NCBI RefSeq assembly: GCF_020216025.1
Contig: NZ_JAIWNC010000004.1
Span: forward strand, 1 to 64,000
DNA from: Jidongwangia harbinensis
GTDB lineage: Bacteria > Actinomycetota > Actinomycetes > Mycobacteriales > Micromonosporaceae
DNA length: 64,000 nt
Reading direction: 5' to 3'
This document shows positions 16,665-26,746 of this stretch, piece by piece. The notes beneath the pieces were generated by a model, which was given only the letters and a program-made list of their open reading frames with translations, did not search any database and was not told the origin of the DNA. Position 1 is the stretch's first letter, and the number at the start of each line of letters is the position of its first letter. Position numbers and translations under genes: made by a program.

Positions 16665-17470
16665 GATTCGAGGCGGCTAAGATTACCTCACTGCCGAGCA
16701 GTTAAGCGTCAGTTTACCGACCGCACCCCCTACCCAGCCGTTAAGTTCGGTGCCGCAATCGAGCGCAATCATCTCGGCTAGTTGAGTGATTTCTGGACAC
16801 CTGAGTTCGGTCGGTCCGAGTGCCAACCGTCGTCCGGCGGCCGGGGTGCTGACCGAGAGGCCTCGAGCACCATAATCGGGGTTATGGTGCCGGCGGCGCC
16901 GCAGTTCGGCCCGGTCCCGCAGCGCGCACTCGGTGAGGCTCGGCCGGCTACGAGCCCGAGGGGCGGGAGGCGCAGAGGGTTACCGGAGACCCAGTCGACG
17001 GTGACGGCGACGGCGACGGCGCCATCGAACCGCGGCGGCAAGGACGACGGCGCGGAAATCCTGGTGGATGTCGGCGGCGACTGCGGGACCGACATCATCG
17101 AAGGATGGTCCGGATCGCCGCCGCGAAGAGCTTGACGTATCCGTGTTTAGCCCCATGGGTCATACCGCGCGCGATCGATCCCACGGAGTGCCGGTGATGA
17201 GCCAGACGTCCGAATCGGAGCACTATCAACGGCGGGTGGCCCCATCTACCGGGCGACGCGCAACAGCGATCCGCCGCGACACGCTCGATCTGCTCGGGTC
17301 ATCTCGTACGGTGCGCTCGCCTTCGAATCCCAAGGACACGCTGCGGACCCGGCTCGGTGATTTCACGGCCTACCCGCCAGCAGGCACCATTCCTAGCCGT
17401 CGGCCCGGTCAAGCCGTCACCCTTAGAAACCCCGGCTGGCGGCGAGCCCGCAACTGCAGCATCGAGCCAC
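16665..17470. other. Gene-free stretch, about 800 bp
   Basis: The first 120 bp are AT-richer and serve as the promoter region of the DUF6236-like gene. The remainder has only short frames of poor codon quality on both strands (for example 16782-17135, rich in Gly/Arg without conserved features). I see no RNA gene or strong repeat. Confidence 0.4.
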
Positions 17471-17474
17471 GCGG

Positions 17475-18548
17475 TCAGTTGGCGGTGGCGAGGTTGTAAC
17501 CAGCTTCGGCTACGGCCTTTTCCGCGTCGGTGATGACGGTGTCCACTGCCGTCGTGTCGGAGTTCCACCAGTCAGCGATGGTGGTCAGTGCCAGCGTCCA
17601 GGACAGGTACCGGTCCTTGTTGGAGATACCTTCGAGGGGTACGACCTCGCCGAGTGCCGCTCGCGCGAGGAATTCCGTCTTCATGAGGTCGAGTTCTTGG
17701 TAGAAGACGTCGCGGGTGAGTTTGGCCAGCGCGGCGATCTCGCGGACGTCGGGATCGGGGTGCAGATAGATGGGCAGGGCAGTGGCGAACGCCGCCTGGT
17801 AAAGGCGAAGCAGGTCGGTGTCGGAGACTTCGTCGACGCGGGCGCGTTCTTCGGGGTCGCGCAGGAGTACGGCGCGTAGCCGTCGACCTGCCAAGGTCGA
17901 CGGCTGTGGGCTGCGCCCGCGTCGTCCGTGCTTTCGGGCCTTATCGCCGTGATACCCGCGAGGTTCGCGGAGTGCCGCGAGCCGGCTCGGCAGTAGGCCT
18001 TCGTCCGGCAGGAGCTGCTGCCGGGTGCGTCGGTGCATGCCGAACGTTAGCGCTGGTGCGTCGGCGGGGCCTGGTGGTGGGGTCTGGACGCTGCGGTATG
18101 CCGCGGCGATCTCTCGCTCGGCGTCGGCGAGGAGTTCGTCGGCCTGCTCATCGGTGAGTCGCAGGTCGTCTATCAGGGCGAAGAGCGCGGCGTACATGAC
18201 CGGACCGGCACGCTCGCCGTCAACGGCCGTGAGTAGCCAGTCTTCGCCGAGCGCGCCGCGAATAACGGCCTCAGCGTCGCGGTGCGTGAATGCCTCGGCC
18301 CCGGGGAACGCCGTCAGGAAGCGCCGGACGAAGTGCGTCACGGTTCGGCGGTCATGCTCCCCGAACCTGCGGCGGGCAGCCAGGATGAACGAGACCGGCA
18401 TGACCTCGTACCACCAGTCGCCCGAGAGTTCGGCGTCACGGATGCGGTGCCATTCGCGCTCGTCGCCGCGTAGCTCGGCGCTGAGCATCCTCGCCTCCGC
18501 TGACCGCACTGCCGCGAGTTCGGGACCGCCGAAGTCCTGGGACGTCAC
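17475..18548 (-). CDS. Rhs-linked hypothetical protein (candidate immunity/partner)
   Basis: A 357-residue soluble protein. GTG 18548 is preferred: it lies 4 bp after the Rhs stop with AGG upstream, whereas ATG 18578 lies inside the Rhs gene. Residues 1-170 form one helical domain ('GDEREWHRIRDAELSGDWWY', RRTVTHFVRRFLTAFPGAEA). After a basic linker (KARKHGRRGRSPQ) a second helical domain follows ('RLYQAAFATALPIYLHPDPD', NKDRYLSWTLALTTIADWW). No enzyme motif is visible. Tight coupling to the Rhs gene suggests immunity, or a factor needed for its export. I do not recognise the family. Confidence 0.7.
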   Translation of the reverse strand: MTSQDFGGPELAAVRSAEARMLSAELRGDEREWHRIRDAELSGDWWYEVMPVSFILAARRRFGEHDRRTVTHFVRRFLTAFPGAEAFTHRDAEAVIRGALGEDWLLTAVDGERAGPVMYAALFALIDDLRLTDEQADELLADAEREIAAAYRSVQTPPPGPADAPALTFGMHRRTRQQLLPDEGLLPSRLAALREPRGYHGDKARKHGRRGRSPQPSTLAGRRLRAVLLRDPEERARVDEVSDTDLLRLYQAAFATALPIYLHPDPDVREIAALAKLTRDVFYQELDLMKTEFLARAALGEVVPLEGISNKDRYLSWTLALTTIADWWNSDTTAVDTVITDAEKAVAEAGYNLATAN

Positions 18549-18552
18549 GGTG

Positions 18553-21500
18553 TTACCTGCCCTTGTTTCGGAGAGCACGGATAGCCGTCCACACTAGTGC
18601 GGCTATGAGGCTGAAGGTACTGCCGGGGTCGATGTCGTCGTCGCCGGCCCGGTTGAGTTGGGGGAATTGCTTGCGGGGTTCGACGACCGTGCCGGGTGCC
18701 CTTGCCCCCGCCGCCAAAGAATCGGCGAAGTCTCGAACGGAGCCGATCCCGTCGTCGGGCGTCCCGGAGTCGAGTATGTCGCTGGCCTTCTTCTCAGCCT
18801 CGTCCTTCTTTTTTCCGGTCTCTCTCGGCAGGTTTGGGTGTCGAGGTCGCTCGAACGGGGGTTTGCCGCGACCGGTGGACGGCCTATTGCCTTTACCGCG
18901 CCCGCCGCCTTTACCCTTCCCGCCGCCCGCGCTCTTACCTGGCTTTTTCCCTTTGCCGCTGTTCTTCCCTTTCAGGTGGTGCCTAGACTTGGGGGTGGGC
19001 TTGTGCTTACTGGTTTTCGGTCGGTGCGCCTTGGATCGGGGCTTGCTTTCTGCACGTCGTTTGTTGGCTTGTCGTTTGTGGTGCCAGATGTTGTCGCGTT
19101 CAGCTTTGCGGTCGGAGCGTGAGTGTCTGCCCTGGTGCCGTTTCGGCTTGGGTGCGGGTTTCGGCTGGCTTCGTGGGCCGGGCCGGCCGGCGCTGTTGCC
19201 GGCGTTGCTGCCTCCGCCTGTCTGGTTGTTGCCGAACCCGCCGGCTCCTCCGTGGGAGGGCTGTTTGGCGCGGAGGCCGTCCGGGTCGTGGTAGGTGATG
19301 GGGCTGTTGTTGGCGTAGGCGTAGCCGTGCAGTTGTTGCGGGTCGCCGGGGGTGAGCAGGGGGTCGGGGGTGATGAACCGGCCGGTGGTGGAGTCGTAGA
19401 GGCGGGCGCCGAGGTGGGTGTAACCGGTGGCGTCGTTGGTGCCGCCGACGAAGCCCTTACGGTCGGGCCAGGCCGGCGGTGTGCCGCGGGTTTCACCGAA
19501 GGGGGTGCTGCGGCGGCGGGTGGTGGCCAGGGTGGTGGCGTCGACGGCGAGTTGCGCGGTGCCGCTGTAGTCGTCGGTGGTCCAGGTGAGGCCGCTGGTG
19601 GTGGTGCGTACGGCGTTGGGGTAGTAGCGGGTGGCGTCGACTTCGCCGGTGGTCTTGTTGCGGCGTAGTTCGGTGGTGCCGAGGTAGGCGGTGACGGCGG
19701 CGGGGTCGTCGGCGATGAGGCGTTCACCGAGGGCGTCGTGGATGTAGGTGTGGGCAGCGCCGTTGGTGGTCAGTTTGGCGAGTTCGCCTTCGGGGTCGAA
19801 TTCGTAGGTCTCGTTGAGGCCGGGCGCGGTGCGGGTGGCGAGGTTACCGGCGTTGTCGTAGGTGTAGTCGGTGGTGGCCCCGCCGCGGGTGGTGACTTTG
19901 GTGAGGGTGTGGGGGCGGGGGGTGCCGGCGGTGGGGGTGGTGTAGTCGCGGGCGGTGTCGCCGCCGGGCTGACGGCGGGTGTCGGTGAGCCGGTTGCCGG
20001 TGGTGTCGTAGGTGTAGGAGTGCCAGTACGGTTGCGGGCCGCCGTTGTCCTGGGCGGGTGTGCTGGGGCAGTTCGCGGCGGTGGTGGTCCACGCCTCGGT
20101 GAGGCGGCGCAGGTAGTCGTACTGGAAGCACTGCTGGGAGACGACGCTGCTGGCCGGGGTCTCGGTGACCTCGTTGATGGCGAGGACGTTGCCGGCGGGG
20201 TCGTGGCGGTACAGCTCGGTGAGTTGTTCGTCCCAGGTGTCGGCGGCGCCGGGGTGCTCGGTGTGGACCTGGCTCTTGGTGAGCCGGCCGGTGGCGTCGT
20301 CGATGTCGGTGGAGAGCCGGACGCGTTTGCCGCCGGCGCCGAGGTGCTGTTGCTTGACCTCGCCGCTCCAGCGGTAGGCGATGCCGGACAGGTAGGTGTC
20401 GAGGCCGGCCGCGCCGCTGAGGTACCCGCTGTCGCCGTAGGTGTGGGTGACGGTTTCGGCGGGCAGCCCACCGGCGGCGGGATAGCCGACGGTGGCGAGG
20501 GAACCGTCGGGCTTGTAGCCGTAGCTGGTGGTGTAGGTGCCGGCGAGGCCGCCGTGGGCGGCGGTGTCGGGGATGGTGACGGACACCCCGGTCGGGTCGT
20601 CCAGATCGGTGTAGCCGGTGACGGCGGTGGTGTACTGCTGGCCGTCGTGCCGGCGGGTGGCGGAGGTGGGCAGGCCGGTGCGCAGTGTGTCGTAGGTGAA
20701 GGACGTGCGCAGGTTGCCCTCGGGGGTGTCGTCGTGCAGTTCGCGGATGCGGCCGAGGGCGTCGTAGACGGTGGCGAGTTTCTCGCCGCGGCCGTCGGTG
20801 CTCAGGGTGAGCTGGTCGGCGTGGTCGTACTCCAGCCGGGTGGTGCCGGTGTCCGGGTCGGACTGGGTGCGCAGCCGGCCGCGGCGGTCGTAGCCGCGGG
20901 TCCAGGTGTTGTTCGCCGCGTCGGTGATGGTGGTGAGCCGCCCGAGGCGGTCGTACTGGTAGGTGGTCTCGTCGTGGTCGTCGCCGGTGGCACGTTTGTA
21001 CTGCCGCAGGGCGGTCACCCGCCCGTCGACGTCGGTGATGACGGTGGTGGGAGTGTCTCCGGCCGGTGGGGTGGTGTGGATCCGGTCGCCGCCGTAAGTG
21101 GTGATGGTGGCCCACTTCTCAGTGCCCCGCGACCAGAGTATTTCGGCGAAGGGGCGTTCGAGGGCGTCGTAATTGGTGCGGGTCTGTGACGGCACGTCGG
21201 CGTCGGCGAACGTGACCAGTGTGCCGGTGGGCGCCGACGCGTTGTTGTACAGCTCGGAGACGGTGACGGGCAGGTCGCGGGAGTCGTAGCGGGTGTCGGC
21301 GATGACGCGTTTGCCGTCCGGCGCGGTGCTCTGCTGCTGCCGTAGCCGGTCCAGGCCGTCGTAGATCTCGAAGGAGCTGATCTGGTTGCCGTTCGGGCCG
21401 AGTTCGCGGGTCTCGGTGTAGCTGGGCGCGGCGGTGCCGCCTACCTCGTACAGGTACTCGGTGTTCGGGGTCTGGCTGGTGGCCCGGCCGGGGAGCCAGA

Positions 21501-24500
21501 GCTTGGTCAGGCGGCCGAGCGGGTCGTACTGGACGGTGGTGGTCTTGCCGTCGTGGTCGGTCTCGGAGGTGGCGTCACCGCGGACGTTCAGCGCCGTGGT
21601 CGTGCGGTGCCCGGCGGGGTTGGTCTCGACGACGGTGGTGACCGGGCCGCCGGTCGGCGGCGTGTAGGCGGTTTCGGTGGTGCGGTCCAGGGCGTCGGTT
21701 TCGGTGCGGACGCGGCCGTGGGCGTCGTAGCCGGTGGTGCCGGTGGTGACCCACATCGGGCTGGTGCCGGTGTAGGAGTCCAGTTCCTTGGTGCGCGTTT
21801 CCAGGCCGCGGCTAGGTGCGGCGCCGAGGGTGTCCGAGCCGTCGTAGTAGCTCTGTTCGCCGGCCAGGACGTCGTCGGGGCCGGGGGTGGCGGCGCAGTT
21901 GGTGGTGATCTCCTCGGCCGGGTAGTCGATCAGCCAGGCGGTGGTGTTGCGGGCGTAGCTGGTGGTGGTGCACACGTCGTCGTCGCCGGTGGTGATCAGG
22001 CCGCGGTCGGTCTCCTTGGTGACCTGCCCGTAGGTGGGGTCGAAGGTGTACTCGACCTCGCTTTCGCGCCACGTCTCTTCGATCTCGAGGTAGTCGAAGC
22101 TCTCCTCGATGAAGGTGTCGGACATCCACGCCTCGGTGAGGGCGGGCTGGGAGTGCTCGGGGACCTCGACGCGTTGCGCGGTGCGGCTGCGCCACGGCTG
22201 GAAGCGGACCTTGTGCAGCGCCGTGGTGTCGTCGCTGTCGTAGGAGACGCGTTCGAGTAGCTGCCCGGCGAGGTTGTTGTGGTCGGGGAACCCGGCGTTG
22301 TGGGAGTCGCTGACCGTGACGTTGCGGGCGGTCTCGCCGGCGTCGGTGCTGTCGCCGTGCAGGCCCCGGAAGTACCGGTAGTCGGTGCGGGTGCGGGTGC
22401 GACCCTCGGCGCCGGAGTACACCTTCACGGTCGGGTAGCCGCGCCAGTCGGACCAGCTGCGTTTCGGCATGGGTAGCGACCACCTTGCGGCGTCGTTGTG
22501 GTGCCACAACACCGAGGTGTTGTTGCCGGTGGTGGCGTACTCGTAGCTGTGCACCACGGTCGGTGATCCACCGACCAGGTCCTGTTCGGTGACCTGCCGG
22601 ACGCGGTACTTGTTCCACCACGACCAACCGGCCTCGGCGTCCGGTGGGGCGTAGTACTGCGGGAAACACCGCTTGCTGTTGACGTCCGGCTCGGCCTGCC
22701 CGTTCACCGTACAGTCCGAGCCCTCATAGGTGACGTTGATCTGCCCACCGGTCTGAGTGGTGATCTTCGTCAGGCGGTACTTGTTGGTCTGCGGCACCGC
22801 GCGGGAGGTGTTGTAGTCGGTGCGGTTGGCGTACCGGGTGCCACCGAACACCGTCTTCGGCAGCGCCTTGGTGCCGCCGGCCCGTCCGGTGTGGGTGACC
22901 GAGTCCAGCCACAGCGCCGGGTCGACGCTGCTCTCCCCGGTGGCGGGGAACGTGTGGGTCAGCGTCCACTCGTCCACCGGCTGGTCCGTGCTACCGACCC
23001 GCACGAACGTGGCGACCTTGCTCAGGCGCCGGGTGGTGAAGAACGACGGTGTCGGGTTGTTGTTGCACGGGGCGGCGTTGCACTGCAGATCCAGCGGCGC
23101 GTCGGGCCAGTTCGCCTGCACCGGGGTGCTGCCGTTCCAGCAGTTACTCAGGCACCGGTCGGCCTCGGTGAACACGACCTTCATCGGCGCCGGGGTGCTC
23201 AACTCCGTGCCGGCGCGAGTGCCGTACTCGATACGCTTGAGGAAGCCGCTCTTCTCGTACTCCTTCACCGCGGTCGTGCCGGCGAGCTTGGTGTTGCTCT
23301 TCTCCTTCTGATACCAGTACGACATCGAGTTGCCGTCCGGGTCCACGACATAGTCGAGGTTCCACCGCCACGCCATCGAGCAGTACGACCCGGCGAACCC
23401 GCCGGTCCGGTAACACGGCTCACCGGTACGGTTCGCGAACACCGGCGCACCCCACACCGACTCGGTGACCGCGTTCCCGCTCACCCAGCCGGGCAGCCGG
23501 GTCTTACCGAACCAGTACTGCGTGCCGTCGGTCGTGGTCAGCTTCCAGTGCTCGTTGTTGTGCAGACCCGTGACCGTGCCGGTGGTGACCAACTCGATGC
23601 GGGACCCGTCGTCGTCGGCCAGCCGCCACCGGCCGCTCGCGTCGTCGAGGACCAGCTCGGTGGACTTACCGTCCAACATCAACACCGCGTTCTGGTCGCG
23701 GAAACACAGATCGCCGGTCGCGTTGGTGTACTGCGCCGGCGTCGCACCGGCCACGTCGTCCTTACACGCCCGGTACGAACGTTCGATGTAGCCGGGGTCG
23801 TAATCCCAGCCCTCACCGATCCCCGACGGCTGGGTGTTCTCCGCATTGGTCCGCCCGTCGACCATGCCCGAGGAGTACCCCAGCGCCACCTCCGGTTCCA
23901 GCCCACCCGGCGACGGCGGCGCCGGCATGTCATACGACCAGGCGAAATTTCCCGACGACATACCGGCCACCCACGACGCGGAATCCGCCAGATTCGACTT
24001 CTCGAACGTCCCGGTATCGGCGCTGACAGCGGCCGCCGTCACCGCCAGCACGGTGCCGTCCACCGCCGCGGACTCCGCCGACGGCGCCACGGACACGTCC
24101 GCCACCAGCACCGACCGGTTCAGGTCATTGCTCGCCTCCACCGGCTTCGCCGTCTGACACGCCGCGGCCTGCGGTGTCTGCGCCGCACACGCGGGCAGTT
24201 CCACCAGCTGCAGCCGGCGCGCCCAGTCCCCGCCGTAGGCGTGTCGGAACGACGAATAGTCGATTTCCACCGTCAGCGGCGCCGCCGCAGCGACGTCGTC
24301 CACGCGGGCGAGTCGCACCATCAGCCCGGGAACCCCAACCGCCTCAGAGGCCGCGCGGCTCAGAACCTGCGACCTCACCTCGGCCGGCGCCGCCGCCGAC
24401 CTCATGGCCACGGCTCCGGCCCGGCCGATCTTGACCGGCTGACCGGCCACCGCCGTCCGGCCGCTCCCCGCGAGCACCACCGACGCCGTGCCCGGCGCCG

Positions 24501-24750
24501 GCCAGCGCACCGGCTCGGGCTCCCACACCTGCTCGGCCGACTGCGACGGTGAAACCGGCCGCGGCTTCACCGCGCTCACCTCGACCGAACGTTCCCGCTC
24601 GGTTTTCAGCGACACCCCGGGATCAGCCTGAGCCACCGAAGCGAACGGCACCGATGAGACGAGGAAGACCAGCAGCACCATGCCGATACCGCGGCGGATC
24701 CACGGCCAGGCACCCTCGAACAGACACGACGAACCGAACTCGGAAGCCAT
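18553..24750 (-). CDS. Secreted Rhs/YD-repeat giant protein with basic C-terminal extension
   Basis: A 2065-residue protein starting at ATG 24750 (GGGAGGG upstream). The signal peptide has core MVLLVFLVSSVPFASVAQA. The first third is SpvB/WapA-like (FAWSYDMPAPPSPGGLEPEV, ALGYSSGMVDGRT). Many YD repeats follow (YDPLGRLTKL, YDALGRIREL, YDNAGNLATR), then the RHS core with 'TRRRSTPFGETRGTPPAWPD', GFVGGTNDATGYTHLGARLYD, GRFITPDPLL and YANNSPITYHDPDGL. The variable 239-residue tail is not a known toxin: Gly/Asn linker, about 100 residues extremely rich in Lys/Arg/His, an acidic-basic helix, and a terminal hydrophobic segment STFSLIAALVWTAIRALRNK. It is likely exported and wall-associated. The ORF extension beyond 24750 lacks a signal and is rejected. 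Confidence 0.9.
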   Translation of the reverse strand: MASEFGSSCLFEGAWPWIRRGIGMVLLVFLVSSVPFASVAQADPGVSLKTERERSVEVSAVKPRPVSPSQSAEQVWEPEPVRWPAPGTASVVLAGSGRTAVAGQPVKIGRAGAVAMRSAAAPAEVRSQVLSRAASEAVGVPGLMVRLARVDDVAAAAPLTVEIDYSSFRHAYGGDWARRLQLVELPACAAQTPQAAACQTAKPVEASNDLNRSVLVADVSVAPSAESAAVDGTVLAVTAAAVSADTGTFEKSNLADSASWVAGMSSGNFAWSYDMPAPPSPGGLEPEVALGYSSGMVDGRTNAENTQPSGIGEGWDYDPGYIERSYRACKDDVAGATPAQYTNATGDLCFRDQNAVLMLDGKSTELVLDDASGRWRLADDDGSRIELVTTGTVTGLHNNEHWKLTTTDGTQYWFGKTRLPGWVSGNAVTESVWGAPVFANRTGEPCYRTGGFAGSYCSMAWRWNLDYVVDPDGNSMSYWYQKEKSNTKLAGTTAVKEYEKSGFLKRIEYGTRAGTELSTPAPMKVVFTEADRCLSNCWNGSTPVQANWPDAPLDLQCNAAPCNNNPTPSFFTTRRLSKVATFVRVGSTDQPVDEWTLTHTFPATGESSVDPALWLDSVTHTGRAGGTKALPKTVFGGTRYANRTDYNTSRAVPQTNKYRLTKITTQTGGQINVTYEGSDCTVNGQAEPDVNSKRCFPQYYAPPDAEAGWSWWNKYRVRQVTEQDLVGGSPTVVHSYEYATTGNNTSVLWHHNDAARWSLPMPKRSWSDWRGYPTVKVYSGAEGRTRTRTDYRYFRGLHGDSTDAGETARNVTVSDSHNAGFPDHNNLAGQLLERVSYDSDDTTALHKVRFQPWRSRTAQRVEVPEHSQPALTEAWMSDTFIEESFDYLEIEETWRESEVEYTFDPTYGQVTKETDRGLITTGDDDVCTTTSYARNTTAWLIDYPAEEITTNCAATPGPDDVLAGEQSYYDGSDTLGAAPSRGLETRTKELDSYTGTSPMWVTTGTTGYDAHGRVRTETDALDRTTETAYTPPTGGPVTTVVETNPAGHRTTTALNVRGDATSETDHDGKTTTVQYDPLGRLTKLWLPGRATSQTPNTEYLYEVGGTAAPSYTETRELGPNGNQISSFEIYDGLDRLRQQQSTAPDGKRVIADTRYDSRDLPVTVSELYNNASAPTGTLVTFADADVPSQTRTNYDALERPFAEILWSRGTEKWATITTYGGDRIHTTPPAGDTPTTVITDVDGRVTALRQYKRATGDDHDETTYQYDRLGRLTTITDAANNTWTRGYDRRGRLRTQSDPDTGTTRLEYDHADQLTLSTDGRGEKLATVYDALGRIRELHDDTPEGNLRTSFTYDTLRTGLPTSATRRHDGQQYTTAVTGYTDLDDPTGVSVTIPDTAAHGGLAGTYTTSYGYKPDGSLATVGYPAAGGLPAETVTHTYGDSGYLSGAAGLDTYLSGIAYRWSGEVKQQHLGAGGKRVRLSTDIDDATGRLTKSQVHTEHPGAADTWDEQLTELYRHDPAGNVLAINEVTETPASSVVSQQCFQYDYLRRLTEAWTTTAANCPSTPAQDNGGPQPYWHSYTYDTTGNRLTDTRRQPGGDTARDYTTPTAGTPRPHTLTKVTTRGGATTDYTYDNAGNLATRTAPGLNETYEFDPEGELAKLTTNGAAHTYIHDALGERLIADDPAAVTAYLGTTELRRNKTTGEVDATRYYPNAVRTTTSGLTWTTDDYSGTAQLAVDATTLATTRRRSTPFGETRGTPPAWPDRKGFVGGTNDATGYTHLGARLYDSTTGRFITPDPLLTPGDPQQLHGYAYANNSPITYHDPDGLRAKQPSHGGAGGFGNNQTGGGSNAGNSAGRPGPRSQPKPAPKPKRHQGRHSRSDRKAERDNIWHHKRQANKRRAESKPRSKAHRPKTSKHKPTPKSRHHLKGKNSGKGKKPGKSAGGGKGKGGGRGKGNRPSTGRGKPPFERPRHPNLPRETGKKKDEAEKKASDILDSGTPDDGIGSVRDFADSLAAGARAPGTVVEPRKQFPQLNRAGDDDIDPGSTFSLIAALVWTAIRALRNKGR

Positions 24751-25153
24751 CCCCGGCCCTCCCCCGTAGGCCCTCGAGCGAAGGCCCCCGGATCGTAGGG
24801 AGGCCAAAAGATCCTCCACAAGGGAGGAACACAACTGGTAAACGCAAGTCGGACTCAACACACATTCAGGCGCGTCGACGTCACGCTGCGTTGCGTTGCG
24901 AAATCCGCGCTGTGGTTGTGTCCATAGCTTCGGACACCGGTTGAACGTCAAAATTTGGCACCGCAAGATCGTTGCCGGATTTCGCGTCTGCAAGTTCCGA
25001 CACCACGGCATTACAGCGGTTCCTCTTGCCGGGCGGGCCGCTGCCCAGGGCCGGCGGCGTGGGCCGGGGTGGTGCTGGTCGCCGCCGGGCTGCCGCTGAG
25101 CCCGCGGTGGGGGTCCTGAGCGAACGACTCGGACGACCACCTACGGTGTCCAC
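24751..25153. other. Divergent intergenic region, Rhs / lipoprotein
   Basis: About 400 bp with a comparatively AT-rich part at 24830-24990. It must contain the promoters of the Rhs gene (minus) and the lipoprotein gene (plus). I see no convincing operator palindrome or RNA gene. Confidence 0.4.
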
Positions 25154-25762
25154 GTGATCGATACCCGCCCGGTCCGGGCCGGCCTCGTGGCCACCACGCT
25201 GCTGCTCGCCGGATGCGCCGGTGCGAAGCCGGCCGGGGAGCCGGCAGGCCCCTCGGCGCCGGCCCGGTTCGCGACACCGGCCGCGCTCGGTGACGTCCCC
25301 CGAGCCGGCGACCCGCACTGGACCGAGAACCGGGAGGCGCAGTTGAAGGTGCTGCGGCCTTTGGTCGCGGATCCCACCGCGGACTACGCCGAGGCCTACA
25401 TGGAAACCGATCCGGCGAAGATCAGCTTTTCTAAGGGCACGCCGGTCATTCATGTCCGGGCGGTCGCCGGCACGGTGGCCGATCCACACGGGACCGTGGA
25501 GCGGCTGATCGCCGCGATGCCGTTCCCGGCCATGTCCGACGTCCGGCCGCTCGACGACGCACCCGGCGGGGTCGCGGTCCGGTGCGGTGCCGCCACGGAA
25601 AATCTGAGTGACTCGCACCGCAGCGATCCCCGCGAGACGCTGACCGTCTGCTTCTGGGCCGATTCGGGCAGCGTCGGCTTGTACATGCACCGCGTCCCGG
25701 GCGGTGCCGATCGCCGTGCCGACTTCCTCGCCCACTACGCGTCGGTGCGCCCGGCCGGGTAA
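25154..25762 (+). CDS. Putative lipoprotein
   Basis: A 202-residue protein starting GTG 25154. The N-terminus IDTRPVRAGLVATTLLLAGC is a lipoprotein signal with lipobox LLAGC, so the mature protein begins at Cys and is anchored on the outside of the membrane. The mature part contains PRAGDPHWTENREAQLKVLR and two further cysteines (VRCGAATENL, TVCFWADSG) that could form a disulphide. The family is not recognised. It is divergent from the Rhs gene; there is no operon partner. Confidence 0.75.
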   Translation: MIDTRPVRAGLVATTLLLAGCAGAKPAGEPAGPSAPARFATPAALGDVPRAGDPHWTENREAQLKVLRPLVADPTADYAEAYMETDPAKISFSKGTPVIHVRAVAGTVADPHGTVERLIAAMPFPAMSDVRPLDDAPGGVAVRCGAATENLSDSHRSDPRETLTVCFWADSGSVGLYMHRVPGGADRRADFLAHYASVRPAG

Positions 25763-26104
25763 CCGCCGCGGCAGGTGACGTGGCAGCGGGGGTCCCGGTG
25801 CCGACCGCCGCGTGGCCCGGGCCGATCTGACGATCGAGGTGACCAAGCCGGCCGCGACCAATCTCCGACCACCGCCACGCACTGCGCACCGGCTGGCAGC
25901 CGCGCCGACCAGGTCCAGCATTCACGCTGTCGCTCGACGAAGCGTAGCGACCACCTCCGCCCACCGAGCATTATCGGCGGCAAATGAATACGCGTCGAGC
26001 ACAGCGCACCGCTACACAAGAGCACGGCCGAAATGACCGTCGTGCACGGTCATGGCGAAAGTACATGCGCCGTGCACTCACGGCGGGAGATACTTCTGGA
26101 CGCC

Positions 26105-26635
26105 ATGGACACCGAAGCCGCGATCGCGACGCTGCGCAAGGTGGCGATCAGTCAGCTGGTGGGGCGCCACGTCGGTTCTGACAGACTCATCCAGCTCGGG
26201 CTCGACGCCCTACTCGCGGGAATCGACACTCCTTCCCTGCCCCGTCTGGCGGGATTGACCCGCGTGGAAGAGCCAGACGCGCAGGAGCTGTTCGTTCGGG
26301 TAGTGGCTGAGCTGGGACTGATCCCGGACAACCTGCCTGCCTTGCCAGTACCTCGAGCTTGGGCATTGGTGCGGTGGTGGGCGCAGCTGATCGTCGAGGG
26401 CGATGTGGATGTTCGCACGGGTGGGGATTACATCTACTGCTACGGCTGGTCGGCTATCCCGTACACCGACTCCGAGCCGCTGCGACAATTGATCTCCAGC
26501 ATCGTGCAATGCCAGGACACGACCGAGGCCTGGGCGGTTTGGGACGCCGATTACGCGACCCGGGTTCTCGACGCGGAGGCGAAGGTTGTCCAGGAAGCTA
26601 GAGATTTCATTCAGGGGCTACCGAGACACGGGTAG
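26105..26635 (+). CDS. Hypothetical protein in an immunity-like region
   Basis: A 176-residue protein from ATG 26105 (MDTEAAIATLRKVAISQLVG); the upstream extension to 26033 is judged non-coding. Recognisable stretches are 'LDALLAGIDTPSLPRLAGLT', EPDAQELFVRVVAELGL and DYIYCYGWSAIPYTDSEPL. It is acidic and cytoplasmic, with Trp-rich helices (RAWALVRWWAQLIVEG). It occurs among orphan immunity genes; no toxin is adjacent. The function cannot be assigned. Confidence 0.65.
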   Translation: MDTEAAIATLRKVAISQLVGRHVGSDRLIQLGLDALLAGIDTPSLPRLAGLTRVEEPDAQELFVRVVAELGLIPDNLPALPVPRAWALVRWWAQLIVEGDVDVRTGGDYIYCYGWSAIPYTDSEPLRQLISSIVQCQDTTEAWAVWDADYATRVLDAEAKVVQEARDFIQGLPRHG

Positions 26636-26746
26636 CAGCGAACGGCTCAGACCTCGCATGCGACCGGTGTGATCGGTCACCCGGCCGGCAGCATCGTCGA
26701 GCTCAGCGACCACGCATTGCGGCAGAAGAGGATGCGTGATCTTGGG

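Noticed and set aside
16782..17135. 117-residue ORF between the DUF6236-like and Rhs-partner genes
   Set aside because: Gly/Arg-rich with no conserved features and an equally long antisense frame; coding is unsupported.
19738..21189. 483-residue Gly/Val-rich open frame on the plus strand
   Set aside because: It is antisense to the Rhs YD-repeat region; its GGVG-type composition mirrors the repeats and it has no RBS or domain.
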